NCBI GenBank assembly: GCA_963930655.1
Contig: OZ005618.1
Coordinates: 23,534,501-23,598,500 of the forward strand
From: Myrica gale
Lineage: Eukaryota; Streptophyta; Magnoliopsida; Fagales; Myricaceae
Direction of reading: 5' to 3'
DNA: 64,000 nt
Part shown: piece after piece, positions 48,138-60,558 of the stretch
How positions within the stretch are numbered: the stretch's first letter is position 1
Layout of the letters: every line of letters starts with the position of its first letter
Notes under the pieces: generated by a model
Seen by the model: the letters and a program-made list of their open reading frames with translations, nothing else
The model's database searches: none
Told to the model about the DNA's origin: nothing
Translations under genes and position numbers: made by a program

Positions 48138-48510
48138 AAGAAAATACATGTTTTACACACAAACTATCACATATTTTCACTGTAAACTAACGCATTTGAG
48201 ATATTGTACGCACAAATTATTTATCTCAAACGCATTACAACCTTTATCTATTTTTTTCTGTCAAATTGGACAGAAATTAACTTTTTAAAGATAAAATGTC
48301 AATTATGCCCTAAGACAATAACTATCCTTTCATTTTTTTAAACAAAAAAAAAAGTCAATTTCATTACAATTTGAGGAAAAAAAATAGACGAAGGGTGTAA
48401 TGTTTTATAAATGAGTAGTTTGTGAGTATAATGTCTCAAATGTGGTAGTTTATTGTACAAAGTGCAAAATCTATAGTAGTTAATGAGTGAAAGTGTATTT
48501 TTTTCAAAAA
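48138..48510. mobile_element. Fold-back MITE with long inverted arms
   Basis: The left arm (about 48138-48262: AAATACATGTTTTACACAC..., GCATTTGAGATATTGTACGC, ...TTATCTATTTTTTT) pairs with the right arm (about 48385-48510) read in reverse (AAATACACTTTCACTCATT..., CACATTTGAGACATTATACTC, ...TCGTCTATTTTTTT). The arms are roughly 75-80% alike. No coding capacity. Target duplication not determined. Confidence 0.7.
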
Positions 48511-49258
48511 AATTTAAAACGCAAAAAGATAAAATCATAATTTTTCGTGTGAAAAAAAATCACTTTGTGCTCCTGAATTATGAGGACAATGTCATTTTAA
48601 GAATTTGAACTATTAAATTCGTCACATTGAATATTCGAACTACTAAAATTTATCAACGTACTCTCAAATAAGTTCAGGTAGTCATAATCATGCAACGAGG
48701 CATAAAAGATTTCATCTTATTATTATTTTTAATAATTAAAAAATTGAACGCATACAACTAACTGTGCAATAGATGTAATTCTGCTACAAGCAAATTCCAA
48801 CAGTTTCTCTTTTAATTATGTCTCTCAAAAAATGTAATATTTAATTAAAATATAAATTATATTATTTAAATTATATTCTTTTAACATCAACTTTTAATTA
48901 CTTTCTTTATTCCTGTTCCACCAACCAATAAACGATGACTTTTTGTTCAACTTTAGCCACCAAAGCAAGTTTCTTTCCACTTTATCCTTTTCTTATTCCT
49001 TCGGTTCTCTGTGTATAATTCCTAAGTGCTGTTTTTTTTTTCTCAACTTATATTTAATATTTGATAATTAAATTTATGAAACTTTTTAAAATAATGAATA
49101 ATTTCACACTTAATATATAAATTAATAAAATCTATTCTAATCATTTTTTAAAAATAAAATAAACCCTAAAAATAATGGATGCCTATAAACTCTAATTACT
49201 ACAAGGTTGACTTAACTATCACTTAATTCTCCCACCCTCTCCCCAAGTCAGACCAAGG

Positions 49259-49296
<38 letters not shown>

Positions 49297-49325
49297 CCCC
49301 CCCCCAAAAAAAAAGCTTTCCATCA
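48511..49325. promoter_or_regulatory. Upstream region of the DUF538 gene
   Basis: AT-rich spacer. A TATA box (TATAAA, 49184-49189) lies 137 bases before the ATG at 49326, consistent with a start near 49215. The leader contains a (CT)17 run (49260-49293) followed by runs of C and A. Confidence 0.55.
49260..49305. repeat. CT microsatellite and C run in the DUF538 leader
   Basis: (CT)17 at 49260-49293 followed by about twelve C. It probably lies in the 5' UTR and should be length-variable. Confidence 0.9.
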
Positions 49326-49841
49326 ATGGCTTCTCCACACAAACTCTCTCTCCTCCTCTTGCTTCTCATCCTCTTCTCTGAGACCCATCTCTCTTTATCC
49401 CTCAACCGCAAAATACTCAATCCCAAAGGGCAATCCTCTGCACTCCGGTCCACCACAGACGTCCATGACCTCCTACCCCAATACGGCCTCCCAAAGGGTC
49501 TCATCCCCAACAACGTCAAGTCCTACACTTTGTCCGAAGATGGAACTTTAACCATCGAGTTCACAACCCCTTGCTATGTGCAGTTCGATGGGTTGGTTTA
49601 CTATGACAAGAAAGTCAATGGAAAGCTGAGCTATGGATCTGTATCCAGCGTGTCTGGGATTCAAGCCAAGAAGTTGTTTCTTTGGGTCCGGGTCACTGGG
49701 ATTCAGGCTGATAAGGACTCCGATATGATTGACTTCTACGTCGGTGCTTTGTCGGAGAAGCTGCCGGCAAAACAGTTTGAGGATGTACGGGCGTGTAAGA
49801 CCAGGGGATGCACTACAGACACGCATCCAGAGCCAATATGA
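49326..49841 (+). CDS. DUF538 family protein, secreted, 171 aa
   Basis: An intact single-exon frame. Residues 1-26 form a signal peptide (LSLLLLLLILFSE core). The mature part is the DUF538 domain: VHDLLPQYGLPKGLIP, then YTLSEDGTLTIEF, CYVQFDGLVYYDKKVNG, and the beta-rich GIQAKKLFLWVRVTGI with DFYVGALSEKLPA. DUF538 proteins are small plant proteins with a lipid-binding-like fold and no firmly established function; some are stress-inducible. The start is fixed by the signal peptide and a CT-rich leader. It lies between LTPG and the kelch F-box gene. Confidence 0.93.
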   Translation: MASPHKLSLLLLLLILFSETHLSLSLNRKILNPKGQSSALRSTTDVHDLLPQYGLPKGLIPNNVKSYTLSEDGTLTIEFTTPCYVQFDGLVYYDKKVNGKLSYGSVSSVSGIQAKKLFLWVRVTGIQADKDSDMIDFYVGALSEKLPAKQFEDVRACKTRGCTTDTHPEPI

Positions 49842-52200
49842 GGTCATACTATGTTTCGCTTCGTCTCTTTTCCCCTTTTTCCTTTTCTTTCTTTGTTGAA
49901 TGTATGTTATGTTAATATGGGTGAAGGAGCATGGATAGAGTGTTGTGTTTGAGCAAATTTCTTTTTGAATGGAAGGTGTTGGCTGATGTTTTGTTGACAA
50001 AATACAATGATCTGGAGGTACATAGATAAATAAGTATATTTGCCCTGATGACTGATCGAATGTAACTTGTCTAAGAAGCGATTTCTGACTGCAAAGGCTT
50101 GGTGGGCATATAACTGATGAGAAAATGAAGAGTCATTGAAAATATGTGATGCCACTGAAAAGTGGGTAAAAACAGAAGGAATAAGTCTGTTGATGTCTTG
50201 GTTGGGATCAGTGGACCAGCCATTAAAAAATCAAAGCTTTCTTATGGTTAGTGCATTAAGATTTGAGACCATGTATGTACGAGATATTTTCAAACCATGG
50301 TGTTCTAGCCTCCCGAATGCAAATGCAGCTCTGGGATTTGGAGTAGGAACTGACTCTGCAGGACAATTGGTTTTTCCCTTTCATTGATTACTATTCATTC
50401 AAAAGATTTCCTTTTTTTTGGAACGATTAGGAGGGTTGGGTGAAGTTTGAACTTGTGGTATGTCTTAAACTCAAGAAAGTTTGAAAATACTCGGTTCAGG
50501 CATTCTGCTGCTATCACGGAATCTATAGCTGATTAACATACCATGATTTTTGTATTTAATATTTTATCTACGTTTCCAACTTTCTGTTCTGTTATGAATC
50601 AGGTTCTAATAAGTATGTTTGTTATGACAAAAAAGGGAGTAGCAACTTTTAAAACTGCTTATCTTCTTTTACAAACATCAAGAGGAGGTGGAGGAGGAGG
50701 AGGAGGGAGGCCTTGGGGGCTGTGTCTCCCTAGGCCGAATGTATTCATTGGATTTTTCATTTTGCAACTCTGATTTTCTTTTTCAAGCCACTCCCTGAAA
50801 ATTAATCAGTGGGGATTTAGATACATGTCTCACATTTATAAATTCATTTTAATGTTGAGGGCTCTTGCTTGGTTCATCTTTGAATATCAATAGAAGCAAG
50901 CTCTAGGAAGATAGCGTGAGGCATTTGGAACTTCAGAACCAAAAACTCTGGGAGTAGGCACTGCTTACCCCCTGAATTTCCAAAGAACTGAAGTTGAAGC
51001 TAGCATTTCTGTAACCTCTGACAAAGTAGGGTGCATGAAGCCCAAGAAAATCTCCATCGTGCTTCCTCTGATTAGGCACACATCAGCGACAAGTGTATCT
51101 ATACTTAATTGTGCATAGATGCCATCCCTTTGTGGGTACTTCAGAGTGTGGGTTACCTCTCCTTGTCCAATACCCTGTCGGGCTTTCACCCTGTGTATAT
51201 TGTGGCAGCAAAGCTTTGAAAATTCTTACTCCTACTCAGGGCAAGCAAATGGATGGGTCAGGGTAACTTTGAGACTGATATTGCCTCAAATTGCTAGAGG
51301 TATATATAGAGCTTCCAAGATACGTTTTAAGTTATTCCACTTGGATACTCCTATTGACTGCTCCAGAACTTTTCCCTTGGTTTGCTTCCAAAGTCTGAAA
51401 CTAATAAAAATGTCTCTATGATTTTGTTGCAGGTGAAGAGAACCTTGCATCCATATGTCGCTTTGCAGGGATTTCTAACCGGCACGTGTTGGGTTGTGGT
51501 GGGAAGGAGGGAAAGGAAGCAAGAAGGAGGTGTTTTTGTATATGGATATGCTATATGTGTAGTATAGACTCCACAGGTCGTAAATAAACATTCCTTGGTG
51601 GAATCTAATCAGGAATTCCTGTACATCGTTGGGTGATTGGTGTATGTTAAGTCAGATTTAAGCTTATCTTTGCTTCCATCATTTGATAGTGTGCTGTTTA
51701 GCTTCCCCTGCTAGCGTCTGTGTGGTTTTACATGGATCTTTCAGACGTATAAATTCAGAAGGTGATTGCTGTCTGATTTCCAAAGGTGTCGTAGTGAACC
51801 GTTATAGTCCAGCAAGCAGCTCATCAAGGATTGACTAGAATCTTTTTGATATTATAAGAAACTTCACCAAATCCAATCTCATGTTCCAAAACGTATTCTC
51901 GGATACAATGAATTTCACATAATTCATAAAATGAACGTCTAAGATTTTAAAAAATCATGTGGTTAGCAACTCAAAAAATTTCACAGCCACTCTAATATTT
52001 CCCTCTATAGTAGAAGTTCAGAATTACAAGGATTTTAAATTGAAATACAACTACTGAGCAAATGAAGCAACAGTGACTGGGTCTTCATCTGAGAGAAGCA
52101 TGTCCCATCCGAAATGCTACATATCATTGAATAAAATGGGTTTCCATTAAAACCTCAATGGAAGGTACCAGCTGTTTGTATTGTCGATCCATTGGCCTAA
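49842..52200. other. Intergenic, no supported gene
   Basis: The DUF538 3' UTR is at the left. Short open frames exist in all directions, but none has a recognisable domain or splice partner. A short GGAGGTGGAGGAGG tract lies near 50685-50705. Confidence 0.5.
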
Positions 52201-52208
52201 ATAATGTG

Positions 52209-52556
52209 TAAAGGTGAGCAAAAATTTAGTTTGAACCGGAATTCCTGCATTCACCATCCGCTTAGTACCGGAGCCGGAACCGGTACCCTTATTTGGGGTG
52301 TACACAGTATTTGAGGTAGAACTGGAATTTTCCTTACCAAATGGGTTCCAAGGCCAAGTTCAAATTAGTGTGAAAATAGGAATAACCTTGATACAGGCAA
52401 AATTGAACTCAAACGGACTAATCCGTTTAGAATTTCTCTTATCACAATTCCAGTAACTAAATTCCGCCAATGACCGGAACTGGTCAATCTACTTAATAAC
52501 GGTACCGAAAGTGGAATCCCGAATTTCGCATCTAGCAATACCTTTATCCACCCCTA
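52209..52556. mobile_element. hAT element (348 bp)
   Basis: The ends TAAAGGTGAGCAAAAA and CCTTTATCCACCCCTA are inverted (TARRGGTG). They are flanked by a perfect 8-bp duplication ATAATGTG (52201-52208 and 52557-52564). The interior has repeats of GGAACCGGTACC type. No transposase. Confidence 0.85.
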
Positions 52557-52770
52557 ATAATGTGTCTATGTGAAGTATTTCCTTTATGCATTCTATAACT
52601 CATTCCTAAAAAATAGGGATAAATGCAAAATCATGTGATATACGCCAAAATCGAATTAATCCTTGGCGTATATCATGACTAATTTTGCATTTATACCTAA
52701 AAAATAAGACTACTTGATCTGGTTGGCCTCTTAAAGATATATAACCTTAGTGACCGTACTGTTGGCCACT

Positions 52771-52935
52771 TTGGGGATGTTTGTTTACCAAAATTTTGTG
52801 AATCTTTTGAATGTTGAAGTTTATTGGGGTTTATGAAAAATTTGAAGTTTATGCGTAAAATTTAAAAATTTTGAAGTATTTTTGTTTGGTTGGAATTTTT
52901 GGACCCCCAAAATTTTGGGTAACAAACATCCCCAA
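52771..52935. mobile_element. Small MITE (165 bp)
   Basis: The ends TTGGGGATGTTTGTT and AACAAACATCCCCAA are perfect inverted repeats, followed inwards by a further inverted ACCAAAATTTTG / CAAAATTTTGGGT. The target duplication is unclear, so the superfamily is not assigned. Confidence 0.75.
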
Positions 52936-53477
52936 TCTCCTTCATGTTTTTCACGAGGGATCTTATGCTCTATCAAATCCAGCATGGCTGCTGAAGCTCA
53001 TCCGTTAAGTTGTCTTCTCGTATCCCAAAACTTGGTTGGATATCTTAGACTATTTAAACCCTCCGTCAAAAATGGCTTCGATTTAACCTGGTAAATTTAT
53101 TGCCATTACGCGCGTTTGCTTCATGTGTCATGGTTTTGCCTGCAGAATCGGAACAAGCATCGAATGGTCACTTTTGTGGTCGCCGAGGATTAAAAGAACA
53201 TCCAATGACAAAAGCCACTGCGATGTGAATGATAAACTAATGACAGGGACAATGATTCCAATCTTTCTTCACGTGGAGCTATAACAATATATTAGTTTAA
53301 CGTAAAGCAGTTCTCCACAGAAAACTAGGCTGAAGAAGAACCAAATTCTCCAGCAAAGGAACCCCTTACAGAAATTTCCACGAAATCACTGTGAACAAGC
53401 ATAAAACTTTGCATATTTTCAACTTATTTGCTTTGCTTTTACCCACGCCAAACTCGTGTTTCCAAGTTGAGAATGTG

Positions 53478-53484
53478 TATATAA
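53478..53484 (+). promoter_or_regulatory. TATA box of the DUF761 gene
   Basis: TATATAA about 135 bases before the ATG, with a CT-rich leader between. Position and sequence fit a plant core promoter. Confidence 0.55.
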
Positions 53485-53612
53485 GTTCGATCTCAAACCA
53501 TAACAAGCAATCTTAGCACATCCCTTTTCTCACCTCCTACCTCTCTTGCTCGAGAAATTAGTATCAGAAGAAACCAACTTTGAACTGTAGCTTGTCCGGC
53601 AAAGGAGCTGTA

Positions 53613-53834
53613 ATGGATCATCCGAGTGAGGTTTCTGGCAGTGGTAGCCAAGGGATGAACAAGGAGAAACATGATGCAAGGAAACTGATAGTGCACAAGC
53701 AGGTAATTGAGGAGGATGGAAGAGACGTAAACGATTTAGCTGACGCTTTTATCAAGAACTTCCTTAACCAGCTAAAGATTCAACGGGAAGAATCATTCAA
53801 ACAATTTCAGGAAATGGTGTCTCGAGGGGTTTGA
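53613..53834 (+). CDS. Small DUF761 protein, 73 aa
   Basis: A single-exon frame from the ATG at 53613. The same frame is open further upstream only without an ATG, so 53613 is the first proper start. The C-terminal half matches the DUF761 plant motif: DVNDLADAFIKNFLNQLKIQ followed by REESFKQFQEMVSRG. The N-terminus is short, Ser/Gly- and Lys-rich. A TATA box (TATATAA, 53478-53484) lies about 130 bases upstream. DUF761 proteins (often called cotton fibre proteins) have no established biochemical role. Confidence 0.8.
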   Translation: MDHPSEVSGSGSQGMNKEKHDARKLIVHKQVIEEDGRDVNDLADAFIKNFLNQLKIQREESFKQFQEMVSRGV

Positions 53835-54824
53835 ATTGTATTTGTGGACGGACCTACGACCACATTTGAACATTTTGAATGTCAATAATGATTGATTGCA
53901 GAGTTTGTTCTGTACTTCTCTGAAAGTATCGTAATATTTATGCTTCTAAGCATCATTTTGCGAGTCATATATCTTCTTTTGGGCTGAGTATTTGCGAGTC
54001 TTTTCCTGTAAGAACTACGAATCTCTTTTAAGTGACGGCCAAAGCTCTGCCGTCATCAATTTCTTCCATGCAGCGCAATCAAATGTGGCGTAGGGTACAC
54101 AATATCTAACTCCATTGGCATGAGATAGAAACTCTTGCTTCGTCAACTTGGTACTCTAATTGGGAAACCACTTACCAGACCAATACATTTAAGTGAAGTT
54201 ATGAACTGGTATTGATTTCCTGGGTCAGTCATTTCTGTGCCTGCAAGAACACCAAATGGCTCACCTCGTTGATTTTCTTGCTGATCTTTGCAAGTATTGC
54301 CTGAGGATCAACCTCAATGACAAACCTCATGAACTGGTATAATGTTCTCATTGTGCCAAACGAAACCATTTTCAACTTAAAAGAAGAAGCAGATAACAAA
54401 AATGTCATTTTCAGACATGGAGATTAATCGAGGGTATAATTTCCTTAATCTTTAATAGGCCATTTATATTCACAAAACATCTTGAAGACTACATATTACT
54501 AATATAAGATCCCACGACAAAAGACACAACCAACCTAACAAGATTTACAAAGTATCCTCTCCCTAGTGAATTTGTCGAAATGGCCTCAATTTGATTGCCA
54601 AAACCAATAGAAGTCACCCTTTGCCTTGTAACTGCATGAAAAGCATGACCGGGTATGTCTTGCATCAAATCTCTCACAAGAAATGAGGATGGAGACTCCA
54701 CTGTATCAATGTTTTGCCCTCAAGTTTCATTAAATAACAATGATTGCTGTACTCTGTTCCCAATTCTTGGAAATGTTTCCATATGTTTCCATAAGCCAAG
54801 CACGAGATATATGGACAGTGATTC

Positions 54825-57662
54825 TCATGCTTGAAGCACCTGACAGTGCACAATGTGACTCCTCAAACCACTTCGGCCTGCTATACTTGACCACAAATTT
54901 GTTACAAGAGTCCTGAAATGACCTTTCCCAGCAATATTTTCCCAAAGGTGAGGGTTGCTCTCCACCTGTTTATCCGGACTGGAAACATCAACTATGCTGA
55001 TGCTCATGTTGTTACGGATTATGCAAAGCTTCCCATTAAGGGGAACAAGAGCAGCAGCCTCAAGAGCACGAGAGCTCCCTAGATGGAGCTTGCTATCTAT
55101 AAATTTGTTCCATGAATCAGTGTTTCTATCATAAACTCTAAGCTTGCATCCATCCCTGCAATCCAAGGCATAGAGCTCTCCATTCAAGGAAATACTAGGG
55201 TTCCGCCAACCTGAGACCATCCCATCACTGATAGGGGTCCAGGTATTAGTTTCAGGAGAATAGGCATCGCTCATGACCTCACGGTGAGACCCAAGCCCTT
55301 TTAGAAACCACATTCCATTGTGTACAACCCCAATAAATGGAACCATAGCCATTGTCATATCTGAGATGAAGCTCCACCGATTCTTGTTAGGGTCATAAAC
55401 TTCAGCAGAACGGAGAGTCCTTTGGATTCCTTCACATTCCCCACCGGCCACATAAAGGCAATTATTTATGACACAAGAACCAAAGAAATGACGTTTTCGA
55501 AGCATATCTGGTGCTCTATGCCATTTGTTTGTCCGGGCGCTGTAGAAAATGACCCGTCTCATGGATCCCTTTAGTGGATCTTTTCCTCCAAATAAGTATA
55601 GGTGGCAACCACTAAGAACGGCACAGCCAAATCCGAGGGCTTCAGAATATTCGCCCGGGACGGGTGGAAGTGGCTGCCATAGCTGATAAGTGGGATCAAA
55701 AGCATGCCAAGAAATCCTTCCATCACGGTCTCTTTTGATGACATAAACCCATTCTTCTGCCATTCCAAGACTTTTCCTAAGAGAATAAAAGAAGTTGCCA
55801 GCCAGTAGGCGGTACCATCTCTTGCAAACTAGACGAAGCTTTCTATGATCAACACGAGGGACTCGAATCAGGCAAGCAATGGCAAGATCATCAGGAAGGC
55901 CTGGCAGGAGGGGTGGCTGCACTCGAGTCCTTTCCCGTCGTGAGTTTTTGCTCTTGTGTGCATTAGGATTGATATCAGGCTGAATGCACAGCTTCGATCC
56001 CGGGACAAACTTTCTTGCCCCAGCAACAGTTTTCAAGCCTGAATCTACTCTGCAATAGCATGACACAGAATCAACCTGCAATAATTTCCATGTCAGGATC
56101 CAAGATACATCAACATGAATAGACCAGAGGCCAATCACAATCGGTACACGAAAAAGAAGCTAATGGCTACATAAAAGCTGTCATCATGTACTATTAAAAT
56201 AGTATAAACACCATCTCCATCATGTATAAACACATTCATCAAAGAATTGGTCCTAACCCTGCTTTTATAGCACGTCTGATAGTATTTCATGTATATGAAA
56301 CAGGGCAACAGACCGACGGACTTCAAATGATTGACCAACACACATATCTGCATGCTAGATAAACAAGCCCATCACATTGAACCAACACGGATTGTTTTTC
56401 AAACAACATTGTTGCAGAAAGAATAATATACAACTAAGCAACAAAACCACCCTGAGCTAAAAGGGCATCATCCAAAAGACCTGCATCTACAAATTTACAC
56501 AAACGAACATAAGAATACTAAATCAAGGAAGAAGATAATAGCAGAAAAAATCGAAAAATATCATCTCTATTACATTCCTTGGCTCGAAGGGAGTTGGTCT
56601 CATCAAAAGTTTTCACTGGCATTTTATTTTGACAATGAAAGCCATACAAATGGACAATAAGAAATGCCATTAGGTTTCAAAACTTAATTATAAAGGATAT
56701 CAAAAAACTTTTACCAATTGAGATAGTAATTACAACCAACAAACAACAAAAGCAGCCGAAGCCTAGGGTTATAATGGATGAAAAGAGCATACATCAGGAC
56801 AGGTTCCCAGAAGAAGGTGGTTATGGGTAAAAGATTAAAAATACAGAAAATTCAGGGGGGAGAGAGAGAGAGAGATACAGAGACAGAGAGAAAAGAAAGA
56901 AATAGGAAGAAAGCAAAACAAGTATTGTAACATTCCCCCATACATTGCAAGAAGCATGAAAGTTCTAAGCAGACATTTAACACCTAATTGATTAATGATC
57001 CATACCTATTAGAATCATCTACTTGAAATTCATAACTCTATACAATCAAATAATATTGAGTTTGAGGCACCTAACCAAGTGATGTTTCTATAAAATACAC
57101 TCTGCCTAGCTCCTAAAACTGTGAATTTTCACAAATAAAAACAAGAAACCAGCCAAAAGCCACCTCAAACTATTCCTGTAGTCTAACGATAATAATTAAG
57201 AGTTACCCATTGACAGAGTCCCGTTCGGAACAAAAGTAGTTATCGAAGATAGTTTATAACACAAAAACAGATCGAAAGGCCCACTTGACAATCATTGCAC
57301 AGTATGTAGTTCATAAGCTTAATGCTTACATAACTAGAACAACATATGAAGCAGTTCGTAACCCCAAAATATCGATGTGGGTATTTCCAAAAACCCCTAA
57401 ATGGAACACCACCTAAAAGGAAATGCAAGTAGTCAAAGCATCCGACCCTCGAACACACATACCCACCAAATCAAGATTTTCAAATACTTCCTTCGAGAAA
57501 TGTAAAACAGTATTTGCAATTCCACCGGGGTTCTCTAAAGGTTCATAAATTTGCAAAACGAAGTCATAGAAAACGCAAAAAGAAAAAGGGGTATGGATCG
57601 ATTAGACTAACCAGTGGAGCTTGAACTCGGATGACCCTTCGAGCATTCGAAGATTGTTCCAT
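54825..57662 (-). CDS. F-box/kelch-repeat protein, At1g55270 (SAGL1) type, 433 aa
   Basis: Two exons on the minus strand: 57612-57662 (17 codons, MEQSSNARRVIRVQAPL) and 54825-56075, phase 0, GT-AG. A longer open frame runs upstream of 56075 into the intron, but family comparison places the splice at VDSVSCYC. Residues about 72-120 are an F-box (LLPGLPDDLAIACLIRVPR...KLRLVCKRWYRLL). Residues about 130-380 are kelch repeats with GG and paired W/Y marks (LYLFGGKDP, LYVAGGECEG, AEVYDPNKNRWSF, DRNTDSWNKF). It ends SHIVHCQVLQA like the Arabidopsis protein. F-box/kelch proteins are substrate receptors of SCF ubiquitin ligases. SAGL1 has been reported to act in cuticular-wax and phenylpropanoid control. 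The gene appears intact. Confidence 0.94.
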
Positions 57663-60553
57663 CTCAGAATCTCACACTCATAGATAACGTCAGAAGCCAA
57701 ACCCAGAATCAAGAATCAAAGCTAGATAAGCTTCAGCGGCTCAGATCGAGACCCCTTTCACCCTTGAGCATCGCCTTCGCTCCCTTTAATCGGATTCAAT
57801 GAATACCCAAGACTGAAAAGCCAGTATTTTTATTACTCTCTCTGCAAAATGCAAACAAAGAATCACCAAACTAGCTCTTCCAAGTTCCAACAACAACAAA
57901 ACGTGAGGGTCTCTCTCTCCAAGACCCCTCTCTCTCCCAATCTCCAAGTCCTAAAAGATAGTGTCTTTCTCTCTCTAGCTGAAGAGTGCAGCTGGACCGA
58001 TGGGCCACACCAACTTCTGATTTTCATAAATTTGTTTCACAATACTATTCATAATAAATAACATTGCAGTACTAAATTATAATGTACTATTAATTTAATT
58101 GCAAAGGTCATGCAAAAGGACAAGAAGTTTCATGGGTTTGAGTGGCCTCGTAAGATATTGTTGTTTTATTACCATTTATGAGTCAAAACCCAATTTCGAG
58201 GGAAACTGGGAAAGGAGAGGGGACAAGTCTGTGTTTTAACTCTTTGCCTGATGTGAGATCATTGTCCTTGCCTCTTATCACATTGGTGAATTAGACACGC
58301 TATTAGATTTCAGAACCAAAAACCAAAAACATTGTTCATTTTTTTTTCTAAGTAAAAAAACATTGTTCATATATGAGCATGGCCATAGAAAATCTTTTAT
58401 TGTGTTTATCTTTTTTATTTAGTGATAGTGGATTAGACCTCCTACTGCATTTTCCTCCTAACGTCTGACTACTTTATGAGAAGTTGGTAGTATATCTTTT
58501 TTTTCTTTGGTAACCACAGTTACATGCATGAACCAAACACCCGTTTAGATTTTTAAAATCTCTGACCTTCTTTTACTTCTTGACCTGAATGTATTGTTCT
58601 TCCAAATATATTGAAAAATAAATGAAGTGATGGATATTTCTTAGAGGGAGGAGCTCATATGAGGTATATATAATGCTTCTCCCTTTTATATAATCCTTAT
58701 GTGATAGAGAGAGCTATCAACTCCAAGGAAAATAGTGCAAATGGGTGAAGGTAGTTTTCTTACGAATGGCTCTGAAGTCTTTCATTTTCCAGTCTAAATT
58801 AAAGAGTTTAATTCAAAAAGAGATAAATACAACATATAGCTCCAACATCATTCAATACTACATGCAGTAATTACCCAACCGTATAGATTCTACGTGTAAA
58901 CCATATATTACGTATATCTCTCTTCGAATTGACTTCTTTAATTCGAGTATCAAATTAGAGAAGATAGAGATTTTCTCTTATAAAGTTCACAAATATAGAG
59001 TGCATAAATTTTTTTTTTTACCGTTTTGGGATCTTTCATCGGTGGTTAAAGAAAATCAATGGCTCACAATAATACTTAAGAAAATCAATGAATGATATCT
59101 GACGCTCCAAAATCATGCATTGGACGTATTTGTTATCCATTTTAAATGATCAGATCTTAAAGGAGAAGATATATAACTACCCAGTTCCTTAGTGTGCCAA
59201 TGACTAACATATATATATATATATATATAGTATAGTTTGGTGATCGCATTGCAAATTAAAGGAGTTGTTAATTAGAGGAGGGAGAGTGTAAACTCATCAA
59301 AAATCCATCATGTGTTTTTTTCTTTTCTTTTTGGGTAACGATCACATGTGTTTTCACTACAAGTGTTTCCAACCATTTTTAGTCCAACCAGTAAAAAATT
59401 AAAATTCCTCACAAGGTGCAGAACGATACCTAAATGTACAAATGTTTCAGCTAGACGCCTGGTTAATGCACTTCCAACTTGGCATCAGTGGTCCACTTGG
59501 CCTAGGTGTAAAGAGTACTGAGTGCACGCATGTTTTTGATCACCAAAAGTCTACTTTAAGTTGCCATTAGCAGCCCAAAAAGTCTCAAACCAACCCTTTG
59601 ACCTCATGGAGGAGAAAAAACTGGCGGCTTGACAATAGTCTTATAACATTGTTTGGTAATAATTATAGGTGCCTGATATATTTTCTAATGTGTTGCCTAA
59701 ATTGGAGGTTGGCTGAATTTAGATAGTCCATTCAAAAATAGAAAAAAAATATATTTTTTTTAAAACAACCCATCCTACTAGACAATTAATACATGTATGT
59801 AGCGAATTGCATCGTACAATTCAAATGGAAATAAACATAACAGAATTCATGCTACTCGAAACTTTACATGTATAGACATGAACATCATTAAATTGTGTAG
59901 AATCCATTTATATCCGAAACAAGATTGGATCGAATTCCCTCTTTTATATCCTACTCCAAAAGATTATAATTATTCACGTATATCTTCACATACATATTTA
60001 TTTGAATTTTCACTATAGTCTAGTGATCACTCTCTACCCTATACTTTATTAAGAGAGGAAATATAATTTGGACCATAAATATTTACATAATTTCTTAGCT
60101 AATACATTGATCATGTTTAATCCTATTTGTTTTTTCTCACATAAATTAATATAAAAGATATTTTTTACCTATAATTTATAACTTTTATAAAAGAATTTAA
60201 TCATCTTAAGCGTAGGACAAAAAGGAAAGAACATAATAAGGCTTTCATCTTAAGTTACTTGTAATTATTTTCTTAACTTGTAAATCCATTGGTGACCTTT
60301 AACCAAACCAATCATATTAGGGAATCTGAAAACTACTCTAATTTCACGTGTCAAATTGTTAAACCAATCTTCAAGCTGCCGTTCCCCAACAGCCACGGTT
60401 GAAATGATTCCATCTAGATTGGTAAATTAGACAGATCATAATTAAAAAATTGATGATATTTCTACTTTAATCAAATTAATTAACAAAACATTAGTATAAC
60501 TAAATGAAAGCGAAATAATATTAAAGTTTTCTTATAGATTTTGTTAGTAAGTC
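57663..60553. other. Kelch gene leader and a gene-poor AT-rich spacer
   Basis: 57663-58000 is the CT-rich 5' UTR and promoter side of the kelch gene. Beyond it I see no gene. An (AT)n run lies at 59209-59229. Short open frames are non-specific. Confidence 0.5.
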
Positions 60554-60558
60554 ACATC

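Noticed and set aside
50136-51567. Several 60-100 codon frames between DUF538 and DUF761
   Set aside because: No domain, no consistent splice structure and no codon-use support.
53580-53612. Upstream extension of the DUF761 protein
   Set aside because: The extension begins at TTG, not ATG. A plant nuclear gene should start at the ATG at 53613.
55572-56138. Extended N-terminus of the kelch protein starting at 56138
   Set aside because: Residues before VDSVSCYC are intron sequence after an AG acceptor at 56076-56077. The short first exon at 57612-57662 matches the family.
58735-58800. A short ATG frame (MGEGSFLTNGSEVFHFPV) downstream of TATA-like text
   Set aside because: Eighteen codons with no conserved motif; the TATA-like text is common in this AT-rich spacer.
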